Shown: positions 10,744-22,515 of the stretch, in pieces
Position numbering within the stretch: position 1 is the stretch's first letter
Layout of the letters: every line of letters starts with the position of its first letter
Assembly: GCA_021399445.1 (NCBI GenBank)
Contig: JAJTUQ010000017.1
Span: forward strand, 62,001-126,000
Direction: 5' to 3'
DNA: 64,000 nt
Source: Xylogone sp. PMI_703
Taxonomy: Eukaryota > Ascomycota > Leotiomycetes
The notes under the pieces: generated by a model
Told to the model about the DNA's origin: nothing
Database searches by the model: none
Seen by the model: only the letters and a program-made list of their open reading frames with translations
Position numbers and translations under genes: made by a program

Positions 10744-13700
10744 TATCTTAGTCTTAGTCTTCATTATGGTAATGAATGTTTACTAAAACTTTGATATAAA
10801 TAGTTTGTCTTTATCAGAGATGATTTCTTTCGGAAATCTGAATATTATGAATATTTTGTTCATAAGTATATCCATTAACTATTTTATTATATAAGTACTT
10901 TTTTATAGTATGAAGATTCTGTATTTGGTTAGCCTGTCCATGATTATTAATACTCTGTCGTAAATCTCGTTGTCCATACCTAGTGATAATAATAAGTTTA
11001 TTATGAAGTCTATTATTATTGACTCTTATGGTCCTTCTAGTACTTCTAATGGTTATAATAATTTATGTATGATTTTTTGTATTAGTTTTGTTCTGTGACA
11101 TATGTTGTATACTTTGACGATTTTTTATATTGTTTTCTGTAACTTAGGTATATAGAACTCTGGGCTGAGAAGTTTGTGCATTTTGGCGATTCCTTGATAT
11201 TTATGCAGTAATAAGTCATATATGTACTTGATAAACTTCTTGGCTAAGGATTATGGTATATAAATTCTTTCGTTATAAAACCACATTCTTGGTTCTTCCA
11301 TGGATTTCTTTCATTTGTTGTCTGGATTTGGCTCCTGGAATAAGGCCTTAGCTTTTTTGACTTTATGTTTGATAGCCTGGATTATTTTCTTTGTCTATTC
11401 TGTGTCGAACTCCTAATTTTCAGCCTTTTGGGCTAAGTAATTATATATTAATGTTTTATTTTTTTCTTTTTTAAGAATGGCCTTGGCTTCTGGTTCTGTT
11501 TTCTTTATATAATCTGGTTTTCTGCTAAGTATATTTACTTTAGCATTTTTGGTCTTCTTGATATACTTTATCTTGAAGTTATATTGTATAAGTTCCTCTG
11601 ACTATTTAACTTGTTTAGTGTTTAATATTTTGGTGTTAACGAAATATTTTAGGTTATAATAATTTGTAAGTATTTTTACTTCTGATTCTAGGCGGTATAT
11701 TCTCTAGGTTTTGAACATATTTATTATAGTTAATAATTCTTTATTATAGATGTCATAATTTCTTTCTGCAGGGGAAAACTTCCTCGAATGAAAGGTTATT
11801 AATCTCCATCTCCCATTGGGGTATAACTAGCTTAGGGCTACTTCTAAGGCTTCGTTTGATGTGTCCGTTTTGACTTTAGTCAGCAGTCTTGCCTAGAATA
11901 TTACTAAGATTATTCTTTTATCAAACTAGTCCTTAAGTCTTTATTATACTTCTTGTTCTTTATTTTCGAATTTGAATTCTTGATTTTTCTTGGTTAAGTT
12001 ATTTAATAGTACAGTAATATCCGAGAATTTGTAGATATATTTCCGATAGAAATTGTATATTCCTTTGAATATTTGAATATCCTTGACATTCTTTAAGTTG
12101 GGTTATTCTCTTATGCTAGCTATCTTCTATGGATTTATTCGGAATTCTTCTCCTGATATTATATATCTTAAGAATTTTACTTCTGTTTGGTAAAATATGT
12201 ATTTATATAACTAATATTGTATATTATTATTTAATAAGATCTGTAGAACTTTTTCTATATATTTCTAGTGTTTTTCTAATATTCTAGAGTAAATTAGTAA
12301 ATCGTTGATATAAGTTATGACAAATATATCTAAGTATAGTATAAGTATATGATTTATTATTCTTTGGAATGTTGTAAGTGAATTGGTGAGTCTTATTAAC
12401 AAGATTAAGTATTCGAATAATTTATAACATATACTGAATGCTATCTTCCATTCATTACCCTCTGTGATCTTAATTAAGTGGAATCTTGTCCAGAAGTCTA
12501 ACTTCATGAAATATTTAGTGCCTACTAATTTTTCCTATAAATCCAAGATAAGCAATATTGAGTACTAATTTTTGATAGTAATATTATTTAGTCTTTGGTA
12601 ATCTATTACTATTCTTTATTTCTTGGGTCCTTTTTTCGGAATATATATTATTAGTGTTTTATATAATGTTTCTGAGGGTTTGATGTGTCCTTTTGTTAAC
12701 AACTGATCTAGTTTTTCTCGTAAGACTTGTTGTTGTTCTTTATTTATTATATATAATCAGTAGTACAGTAGATGAGTTCTTTCCTTCAAGTATATGTAAT
12801 AATCTTAAGGTTTTCGTGACAATAGTATTTCTGTATCTGGTAATTCCTTGAATAATTTCTGATATTTCTGATACTTTTTAAGTAATGTTAATACTGTTTC
12901 TGCATTGTTTACTTGTGTTAATGAGTTAGTTAATCATAAGTTACCTATTTTGCCGAATTCCATTATCTGGTTTATTTCTTAATTTATTTATGAGTTATAA
13001 TTCTTGAACTACAGTATTCTTATGATTGTTTTATATTTATTTAGATATAATATATTAAATATAATTTCTGTTTTTCTCTGGATATCTTTATCGTTAGTGG
13101 CTTAGTCTTTACTTTTACTTAAGAAGAGGTATTCAATCTGTTTATTATTCTGATAAAATAATTTTTTTTTTTAATTCTAGTATTTAGTCTTAATTAAATA
13201 ATTATTTTAAGTGTAATAAAATTGATTATATTATTGTTATTAAACATTATTGTTAAATTTTGTCTTTTTAGTTTAATAAATATCGTCAAAAAAGAATTTC
13301 CAAAAATTATATTAATTTTAGCATATTTTTCCTTGTTGTTGTCTTTGTGCCAAGGGTTAATTATTTTATTAAATTTATACTGTTTTTTTATTTTATAACC
13401 TTAATATGATATACATAGTTCGTGGTGAAACTTCTCATTATTAAGTATAACTTTAGTCTATATAATCTTATGCTCTGTTTTTATCTATACTGTCTATGTA
13501 TTAGGAAGATTTTTCCATGTTAATGATATCATTATTAATAATATGATAATGTATAATGTTCCTGTCTGTAATGAGTTCAGGTTTAAATGATAATAAGACC
13601 TGGATATGACTTTTATGATTGTTCCGAAATCTGTAATCTCATTCTTAGCTAGGTATAATTTTACTTATTCTTGTTAATGTTTTATTATAGACTATATTTT

Positions 13701-14669
13701 GTGTTGACTTTCTTGGTTTTCCCTGATTCTTATAAACATTACTTTTTCGCTCGCCTCAGGGGTTCTTATATACTCAAGGTTTCTTTTCAGCTTATATAAC
13801 TTTCTTGTTATTAATACTGATTCTGGTTATTTGTTTTTCGTGTTTTAGCTGAGACCTAATTCTGTCGTTCTGAATTAATTCTTTATTTCTTTTAGTAAAT
13901 GTTATATAATATTTTTCAATATCTTTATCAGCGTTTTATGTCTGAAACCTTTCTTGATAAGTTTTGGGGCTAGATTTTCTTTCTTGGCTAAATCTTCTTT
14001 AACCTAGGCTTTAAAGAATGTTTCCTTGAAATTTAGTATCTTAGAGAGCCAGGGTTTAGTCTTTTTCCCTGGGGTATCGTTATATACCTTCATATTATTA
14101 CTTTCTTGCTCTTTTTCCAAGTCATCCTTTGTGTACACAGGATATTTATACAAGATTTGGCTGACTAAAAAGTCTTTATTGTCTTCTGGCTATGACTCTG
14201 AATTGTTAAAAGATACTTGTTTTATGACTCGTCATTCTATTTTGACTTCTGCTTTAACTTTTGTTTTTGTGAATGTTTTTTCTTTTTTTGGAGTAATTAT
14301 TATATTAACTTCCGTGAATATCATTTCTTTACTTTTCCCCTTATGTTTAGACTTTGGCTTCGTCTCTTCTGCATTGTTGGCTTACTTGTCTTTGAGTTTG
14401 CTGTCTTTGTTATACTTATGAACCATATATCTAGATAAGTGATATTTGAAATATAAATTCTTTTCTTTGTGTTTCTTTTATTGTTCTAGTATTAAGTTAT
14501 ATTTTTTTCTTTTCTTAGAATCTTCTTTGGAAGTTATATTTGTTTTTTAGTCTATGGCGTTAAAGTCTTTTTTAGATCTTTTTCCTTTTTTTTCGGAGTT
14601 TTGCTTCTTGTTGTTCTAACTTATTATTTTACTTTTTTTTATTTAATGTTTTTTTCATTAATAATTATC
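10744..14669 (-). pseudogene. Gypsy-B protease, RT, RNase H and integrase N-terminal part
   Basis: Minus-strand pol of gypsy-B. Integrase core at about 10744-10900 contains FRFPKEIISDKDKLFISKF, corresponding to the 'P..IISDRD..F.S.FW' block. RT is clear at 12265-12507: KLDFWTRFHLIKITEGNEWK, LFEYLILLIRLTNSLTTFQ and ITYINDLLIYSRILEKH. The last is the YLDD loop region, with the first Asp now Asn. Between them lie RNase H relics, and the upstream part (13-14.6 kb) is gag/protease-like but very degraded. Non-functional. Confidence 0.78.
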
Positions 14670-15284
14670 TGTCACGACCCCGCAGGGTTGTGACAAGCGA
14701 CTTAAGTACAGGGCCTCTATAGCCGTCGCTTTAGTTAAATAAGTATTAGATAAGACGGCTATCAGGGTCCTGGTTATGGTATCGCTAGTACTATCGCATT
14801 ACTAGTACTAGCGAAAGGATAGTACAAGTTCAACACTAGTACTATAAAAAGGGTTGTACAAGCTAAAGGATGGTATTATCGGAATTATAGTACTAACCCT
14901 TTGGTTGTACTAGCTAGGTGATAGTACTATCGGAGAAATAGTACTACCTTTCCGCTTGTGCTAGCGATTTGCTTGTACGTGCAAAAAGCTAGTACTAGTG
15001 ATTAAGCGAGCACCTGGATTAGATAAGCGGATCCCATGGATCCCATGGATCCCAGGAGGATCGATGGGATCAATGGGATCGATGGGACTCGGAGGAAAAT
15101 CACTCTTTATATAAGTAGATAGAACTTACAGTAGATAGGAGCTTCGTGCTCAACTCAATTGATTTACAGCATACCTGCATTTCATAGTAACTACCCTAAA
15201 GTCTTGTGAAGATATTCTCTTGCCCTTTACCTTCATCTATCATTTGAGTGATAGATAACCCCATACCCTTGTAGGAACGTTACA
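14670..15284 (+). repeat. Solo LTR of gypsy-A
   Basis: A full-length LTR (615 bp) of the gypsy-A family without internal sequence, flanked by a perfect TSD TTATC (14665-14669 and 15285-15289). It is visibly richer in GC and keeps more CpA/TpG sites than the LTRs of gypsy-A itself, so it has suffered less RIP. It sits in the gag-protease part of gypsy-B. Internal TATATAAGTAG box near 15108. Confidence 0.93.
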
Positions 15285-15289
15285 TTATC

Positions 15290-16013
15290 TATCTTAGTAG
15301 TTTCTTTCATGAGTTCCTCTAGGTTTCCTGAGGCTAGTCTTAGCTAAGTTATCTTGTTTATTACTGCATTTTTAAGGGTTTCCTTATAATAGTATATCAG
15401 GACTTCGTCATCTTAATTTACTTAAAGAGTTAATATATAGAATTTTATATTGTGATTTTGTATTAATCTTGTTTATTTAAGCTTATCTAATTGTTTAAAA
15501 GCTTTTTGTTTCTCATTTATGTTGTTGAACAGTCAATTTATCTTGTCCTAGAAATTACTTAGATTTCCAAATAAGTTAATTGTTTTTTGTTATTTATCTT
15601 TTTTCTTCTTGATAATATTATAAAATTTTTTTATATATAATAACAAAAGTTTGAATATATCTTTTTTTAAGTATATGATAACTTAGAATATATAGTCTTA
15701 CTTATTTTTGAAAGTGATTTCATTGAATTTCAAGAACAAACAAGCTTACATTTTGAAGACTTTGTACTTGGATCTGTCTCTGTTGAATTTGGCTAGTGTT
15801 GTTACTTTAGGTAGTTTGGGTAGTAAGATGACTCGTGGGAATTCTCGTTTTTTATTGTTATCGTTGTCCGATGAAGGTAAGTTTGGCGCTAATACAGGGC
15901 CTAGTACAAGGTCTAGTGTTATATACTTTATCCCTGATATAGGGCTTGCTTGCTGGCTTATTATAACGTTTTGGGGACATTTGATCTTAATCTCTTTAAG
16001 ATAATGTTTAAAG
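15290..16013 (-). pseudogene. Gypsy-B gag, N-terminal part
   Basis: Lies between the solo LTR and the 5' LTR of gypsy-B, where gag is expected. Minus-strand fragments are acidic and rich in Leu and Lys but have no diagnostic motif. Assigned by position. A 98-codon plus-strand frame at 15708-16004 has no support as a gene. Confidence 0.45.
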
Positions 16014-16371
16014 TGTTATAAACCTAAGTTTTTATTTAGGTCCTATAAAGTGTACAAGTATATACTAAGTCATAAAGGGGTTAGTGAGAGTTCGGGGATC
16101 AGTGTAATATAGTATATGATTATAATTATAATTGTATAGGTAATAATTTGTATTATAAGTTGAACACAAGACTTTTATTTACTTGGTAATTATCTGTATT
16201 TATATAGATTATGAATTTATCTTAGATTATCTGGATCCTCTGGATTATCGCAATGATCCTAATGATCTGAATGATCTCTGTCACGTGACCCTGGTCCTCA
16301 CGTCAGGTTCTCTGTGCAGGAACTCGCTTGCCGAGCCTCAGGCCTTCTGTGCCCCTGGTAGGTTCGTGACA
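16014..16371 (-). repeat. 5' LTR of gypsy-B (358 bp)
   Basis: Pairs with 1663-2020. On the minus strand it begins TGTCACGAACCTACCAGGGG and carries a TATATAAATAC box. It is followed on the right by the TSD AATAT (16372-16376). It is less RIP-mutated than its partner. Confidence 0.92.
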
Positions 16372-16376
16372 AATAT

Positions 16377-19300
16377 AATTAACTTTATTATTAAGACAAA
16401 AGTTTTTTTATAGTTAAAACTATATTATTATTCAAATCTCTTAATAACTAATCTTACTTTATAATAAACAAGTTCTTTAAACTTGTTAAACTTATCTTTA
16501 TAACTTATTTAATAAAGATTATTTTTCGAATTAGAAATCTTAATATAATAAAGAAGATATTCTTATTTTTTAATAACTATAACTTTTGTATTATAACTTT
16601 TTTTCAGTCTTTAAGATTAACTTCTAAAACCTCTTTATCTGTTATAACATTGATTAGTATAAACATTCCTATATTAATCTCTATGTCTAAAACTTTTAAC
16701 TTGAACTTTGACCTTTATAATTATTATAGTTATATTATCAGAGAATATAATCTTCTTTAATATATAACTAAATCATATTATTTTATAAATATCAGGATTT
16801 ATAACTTCTTTATATCTTCATTATTTTTTATTCATTATAATATTCTTTAACTTTATAATTATAAGCTTATTAGCCTCTTTACCTTTTTTTGGAAACTCTT
16901 TAACCTTATTTAACCTTTATTAAAAGTTATTATCTATTTAATCAAAGAAGTTAATCATTAAAGCTTAAAACTCTAGTTATATAACTTTTTTTAACTTAAT
17001 TTTTTTTAACTTAATATTACTTATTTTTTTAAATTCTTATTTAGCCTGTATAACTATTAATTAACTTTTTATATAATTATAATTTATTGACAATTGTCGG
17101 ATTCTTGATATACTAAAGTAATTATAAGATATATTAAGGAAAAAATATTTATTATACTTTATATTCATACTCTGAGTTTCTTTCAAAATAAATAAGTTTA
17201 ATAACCTTATTATAGTTTCATTATTATACCCTAAATATACAAATGTATTATTTATTTTCTTAACTTACTTTGTTTAATATAAATTTTTAAATAAACTTTT
17301 GATGTTATATAATTAAATACTCTTATATTAATTAAGTTCGACTTCTTTCTGTAAAAGGTTTTATATAAAGTTTTAATTATAAAATTAAATCTAAAAGAAA
17401 AAACTATCATTAATACTTTATTCTTAATTTATACAACATACTTAATAATATAATATCATATAATATATATTATTTAGACATAGAATAACCTAAACTGAAT
17501 ATAATTATTAGTTATCTTAATTATATATTTTACTATTTTATTCAGAAAATATTTATATAATAAAGATAATTTTAATTTTATATTATAATTAGTCAAATAT
17601 CATTAAAAAGTGTCTTTAAATTTACTTTGTCCGTTATTAGCTTGTACTATTTTTATTCTCTTGTTTATACTTCTTTTTAAAAATAAATATAATTCTTAAA
17701 TACTATTCTGACTTCTTAAACTTCTTTAGTCTTTAAATATCAGATTTAAGTATATTAAATAATATTATTTATTATTAATAAAAAATATTTATATCTCTTT
17801 ATACTTAAAGCTTGTATTCTTGATAAATTACAGTAAAAACAACCAAAAAACTCTAAAGATTATTTATTAATCTTTTTGTTAAAAGATTCTTTCATCTTTC
17901 TAGTTAAATAGTCTTTATATACTTTCTTTTCGGAAAATTAATCTTTAAACCTCAAATTAAAGAAACTTATACTTATTAAACAACGTTTTATGACTATAAT
18001 ATTCTTATAGATAACATAACTTAAACAGTAATATTATAATTCTTTAGTCATATATAAATTCTTAGAAATCATTAACTTTATTACATAATTAACTAATTCT
18101 ACAAATTAATCAATATAATATAAACTGTTAACTTTATTAAAACCTTCGAACAAACACTTTCATGCTCTAAATATAATTATCTTATAATTCTCAAATATAA
18201 TCATAATATTAATATCATTAAGTATATTAATAAATATAAGTTTATAATTAAAGTCAAAAACAAATCATATATTATCGAGATTCACAAGATTAAGTATAAT
18301 CTATATTTCTATAATTCTATAGTCTAAAGTATAAAATGATTTATTATTAACAACTTTTACAACTTTGAATATATATTAATTTTTAAAGTTCTTAAAATTA
18401 TCTCTAAAACTATTAAAATACTTTATAACTCCTGAATTAACTATTTAGTTTATATTAGTGTTTATAAAAAAGATTAATTTTTTTCGATTTAATGTGATTT
18501 TATCGTAATTTATATAAAAGGTGTTATTATTATCTAAATTCTGAATAAAAATAAAAACATTTATATTTATATATTCCTTTACTTTTTTAAACTTTATATT
18601 TTTGGTTTTTTCTTTATTTTTCTTTCTGAACTTTTTATATTTTTTATAATTAATAATAAAATAACTTTTCTTGTAATAAAACTTGTATTTATTATACTCT
18701 TAGACTTCATTATTATTATTTTTGTTAAAGTTTTTACTTTGATGATTTCTTTAGCTTCTTGACTTATTACTATATTTCTTTTTTCGGTTTCAATTTTTAT
18801 TTTTACTTTTGCTAAAACTTGAAAATCTTATTATATTAACTATAATTATTATATTATTAGATTTATCTAATTATTTATATATTAACAAATATATTATTAT
18901 ATTTTCGAAATTTTTATTATTTATTATATAAAAGTATTTAACTGTTTATTAATATTATTTCTTAAGAAAAGTATATAACAGATTAGTTAATAATTAATCT
19001 TTTGATATAGTTTTATAAATTCCAGAAAACTTTATTCTGTAAGAGTTTAACTTATTAATAAAAACTAATAAAATTTTATTTTTGTGATTTTAAGTCTTTT
19101 TGTTAAATACTATTAAAAGATTATCTTGATATATTAAGTCAGTAAAATGATTATAATTAATTAACTTTGTTTAAATATTAATAATATTCTTTTTTTAAAC
19201 TATTATCTTTATAATCTCTTGAAGATAATCATTGACTAAGTTGTTCAATATTATTATCGTTAAACTAGCTCTCTTGTCTTAGTCTTTTTAGACATCCTGA

Positions 19301-19599
19301 GTTCGCTGAAATTCAGTTTATTACTGATTTCAGTCTTCTTGTTGAATACGACGACCAGTGAATGCTTCAGGGATTTGTGGCCTTGGTTTAATGCTTATAG
19401 TTATTTCCTAGGCATTAGCTCTCATGAGAGTAGCCATACAAGTTCTCTTGAATTAAGTGTAGTTATTTCTATTCAGTATAACTATTTTACTTCACCGGTA
19501 GATAAAGTAATCAGAGTTGAACTCGTTTTTAGTAGTTATACTTATACTTTTGGTTATACTTAAATTGCTTGCCATCTTGTACTACCCAGGCTTATAACC
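16377..19599 (-). pseudogene. Copia C gag and integrase portion
   Basis: Very AT-rich DNA. On the minus strand, around 18640-18700, a CCHC knuckle-like stretch (KFYYKKSYFIINY) is seen in which Cys are replaced by Tyr, as expected for a RIP-damaged copia Gag. The integrase should lie between there and 16377, but I cannot point to clean catalytic blocks. The 74-codon plus-strand frame at 19339-19563 has no support as a gene. Confidence 0.5.
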
Positions 19600-19788
19600 T
19601 GTCAGAGGTTATAGCATAATAATTAGACAAGTACGTATATAATTACTATAGGAGAGAGCTTATGATAGTTGTTATAATGGATAAACTTTACTATAAGTAA
19701 GGTAACCGAATATATACAGACAAGTATGAAATGCTTATATTACGTATGTATATCTCCTGATTCTTAATTATATAAGTATATTCTGACA
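19600..19788 (-). repeat. 5' LTR of copia C (189 bp)
   Basis: Begins TGTCAGAATA and ends CCTCTGACA on the minus strand. Its left half matches 1-103 and its whole pattern matches the fragment at 46844-46992. It is followed at 19789 by GAATC (the partner TSD is outside the window). Confidence 0.85.
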
Positions 19789-19918
19789 GAATCCTTCTAC
19801 CCAGAACTTAATAACAAGATTCTGACAGTAAAATTTTATTAGTAGTTTCCTACTAGCATAGTTCTTCTAATTAGTCCCCGCTAGTAGATTACTACTAACC
19901 GTGACCGTCGTTAATAGT
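19789..19918. other. Short spacer, no gene
   Basis: 130 bp with a higher GC content than its neighbours. I see no coding or repeat signal except an imperfect CTAGTAG/CTACTAG inverted motif. Confidence 0.5.
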
Positions 19919-20096
19919 TATTACGAACCTAAACCTCTACCTAGGTCCTATAGAGTGTATAAGTATATACTAAGGTTATAAGGGGGTTGGTGAGAGCTCG
20001 GGGATCAGTACAATATAATATATAATCGTAATTACAATTGTATGAGTAACAATCTGTATATTAAGTTAAGCACGAGGCTTTTATCTAAGAAACTAT
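19919..20096 (-). repeat. Truncated LTR of the gypsy-B family
   Basis: Matches the 3' half of the 358-bp gypsy-B LTR (CTCTACCTAGGTCCTATAGA and GGGGATCAGT). It then stops where the terminal repeat of the outer MULE begins (20097). The missing half is not found right after the MULE's other end, so the locus was rearranged or partly deleted. Confidence 0.85.
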
Positions 20097-20642
20097 CTCC
20101 GAATAACTGGGGCCGTCTAAACCCACCGTCCAAACTTAACCAAATTCAGCGGTTTTTCAAGCAGTAAGTTGTTTATATATATTACCCATCACCGAAATTA
20201 ATATGAGAACTAATATATCTGAGCAAACTCTTACTTTGTATAACCTTATTAAAATAGTATTTTGATTGTATCTTGTATTAGATCTCGTAAGCCCAAAGCA
20301 ATGTCAACTTTAACAAACCTCCCCCTAGACCTCCAGGCTAATCTTGATCGAGCTTAAGTCTGTATCTTCTTAGTTTATCATGAAATACTTGAAGATATTA
20401 TATTTAGCCCTGATATTACTTTTATTCATATTAACGACTAGGCCTTTCTCAATGGTTATATGTATGTCAAACTCTTGAGGTCTTTGAAGGAAGGAAGATA
20501 TTAATATAATTATATTTTTTATTCGAGAAAGAAAAGTAAATGAACTCAGAATTATCGAAAAATCGATAAAAAGGACCAGAAGAAGGTAAACTCGTATATA
20601 TGTAGTATAAAGTATCTTGTCAAAATAAGTATTATTAAGTAT

Positions 20643-20865
20643 ATATTGTGGAAGAGAGAGGTGCTAAGAGGTGTTGGGGTAGTATATACAGTAATACAAT
20701 ACAACTGACCAATCAGAAGGCAAGGTCTGGTAGAATAAGAGTGAAGGTGGTTGATTATTGTACGGTTGTAAGAACCGTGCTCTATATACTACGTACAGGT
20801 CACATGATACGCTGCACGTACACGTGCTACGCACGTGCCGTATATTGTTTTCCCTACCACAATAT
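20643..20865. mobile_element. Probable 223-bp MITE inside MULE-1
   Basis: Ends are inverted copies of ATATTGTGG(A/T)AG (20643-20654 and 20854-20865). The body is clearly richer in GC than the surrounding MULE and contains palindromic GCACGTACACGTGC-type sequence. It interrupts the transposase reading frame. The flanks do not give a clear TSD. An 83-codon frame inside has no support. Confidence 0.5.
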
Positions 20866-22507
20866 TAGTTATAACAAAGAGCTTTCGAGACTACTCTGAT
20901 TTTGAACAAAATAAAGAGTTAAGAAGATTAATGAGTTCTTTGACATATTAATCTAGATTATAACTACTTACTAACTTTGAATTATTTCTTTCTTTAACCT
21001 TATATATCACGTTAACTAGGTTTTACAAAAGTTATATCAGTAACAAAAGTATATCGGAAGATATTTATGTACTCAGAATCAAAGAAAGTACTAAAGAAGA
21101 TAAATTTTACAATTGATCTAAAACAATATTATAACTTTGTTCATAAAGAATAATCTTAGTCATTTTTACCTCAGAAAAAAGTTTTAATGTTATTTTAGTA
21201 TTTCGAATCTCGAAATACATATATTATTATTAATAAACAATATATATTTAATAAACAGAATAATAAGATTGACTAAGTAATAATATATATTATTTAATAA
21301 ACTATAACACAAATCTAACTAGTTCGTAAGTTTGTCTTTAATATATTAACAAAAACAAATATAACTTTTAATATAAATAAAAAATAATTCTTTCTTTAGT
21401 ATTTCGTAAGTATTAATAATACAAACTCGACTTTTAAGTTCTTATAAGCCTTTAGTATAGCGGAATCAGTCAATAATATTCGATTTATCTTATAAATCCT
21501 TCAAGATTACTTTTTTTATGATTACCCAGAGTTTACAGTTTTTATAGATAATTTTGGAAATAACTTAAGTATTAGATTTGCCCAGAAAGCTGCCCAAGAT
21601 ACAATTGACCGAGAAAAGCAAGTTATACAAGAAAATACATCAAACAAGTTATAACCTAGTTTTAACTTATTGTCAACAGTTACTCAACTTTGACCTGACT
21701 ACAAAGCTAACTCCTAAACGATCATTGTAAACAAAGACTGATTTTGTATAATAAAACCTACTGTTCTAAGTATTAATCAAAAGAGTGTAATACTCTAGTT
21801 CTATATTTGGTATACTACAAAGGCCATAAAACAGAGGCTTATTATAAAAAAGTATACAAAAGAATACTGTAAGAAGTTTAACTACTTCATCTAAGATTGG
21901 ATTAAAGCCCCCGATCTTCAGAAACTAAAAGATACACAAGATAGATTAATACTAAATCTTAATGTTAACAAGAAAAAATATCTGGTTGAGTAGTATTAAC
22001 CCAAGAAACCTCAATTCTGTTATACTTATACTTGTTAATATTACAATCTTGGAGTACACTCGACTCAACATATCAAAAGCAACCACCCTCTTCTCATTGC
22101 CAATCTTCATAAGAACCTTATAATTAACGACATTATTCATCAAATTTACAACCGTCTAGATAGTCTTATTGACGACTTTGAACAATGCCTCTCTTGAAGT
22201 CAAATCTCCGAGCCAAGACTTATCGACGTTACCTTCTTTTAACTAGTTCTTCGCCGAGTTACTCACTTCTGTCTTAAGCTATATAGTGTTGAGCTTTTAC
22301 AGACAAAAGAACTCTATGATCAAGAGCTTTCGGCTGAAGTCGAAGATTACCAATTCGACCCTAAAGTTAATTATACAGAAACTTACTAACTACCTCTTCG
22401 ATATTGACTTTCTTACAAGTACTGGATACTACACTTCTATCGTAAAAACAAGCTAATTCCCATTAATCTGTTTCATCCTCGTTGGCTTATCGATAGCCCC
22501 TCTGTCC

Positions 22508-22515
22508 TTTACAAA
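22508..22515. repeat. TSD of MULE-2, left copy
   Basis: TTTACAAA, repeated exactly at 25112-25119. An 8-bp duplication is within the 8-11 bp range known for Mutator-like elements. Confidence 0.88.

Larger units (their letters stand above)
1663..16371 (-). mobile_element. Ty3/gypsy element B, nested inside copia C
   Basis: Two 358-bp LTRs in the same (minus) orientation and a perfect 5-bp TSD (AATAT) define the element. Removing gypsy-A (3429-10738) and the solo LTR (14670-15284) with one copy of each TSD leaves about 6.8 kb with gag-RT-RNase H-integrase in gypsy order. The integrase frame reads continuously across the gypsy-A insertion site, which proves the order of insertion. Heavily RIP-mutated and dead. 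Confidence 0.88.
1..19788 (-). mobile_element. Copia element C carrying nested gypsy elements
   Basis: The element is bounded by LTRs at 1-103 (cut by the window edge) and 19600-19788. Its own internal DNA is 104-1657 and 16377-19599. Everything between is gypsy-B and its passengers. Coding order on the minus strand is gag (about 19.3-18.6 kb), integrase (about 18-16.4 kb) and RT (1662-104). The sequence just inside the right LTR, GGTTATAAGCCTGGG on the minus strand, is a plausible primer-binding site. The left TSD is outside the window. Confidence 0.7.

Noticed and set aside
14026..14438. Overlapping plus-strand ORFs of 131 and 73 codons
   Set aside because: They lie in the gag/protease part of gypsy-B, which is coded on the minus strand. 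Phe/Leu-rich content is what the complement of Lys-rich RIP-mutated DNA gives.
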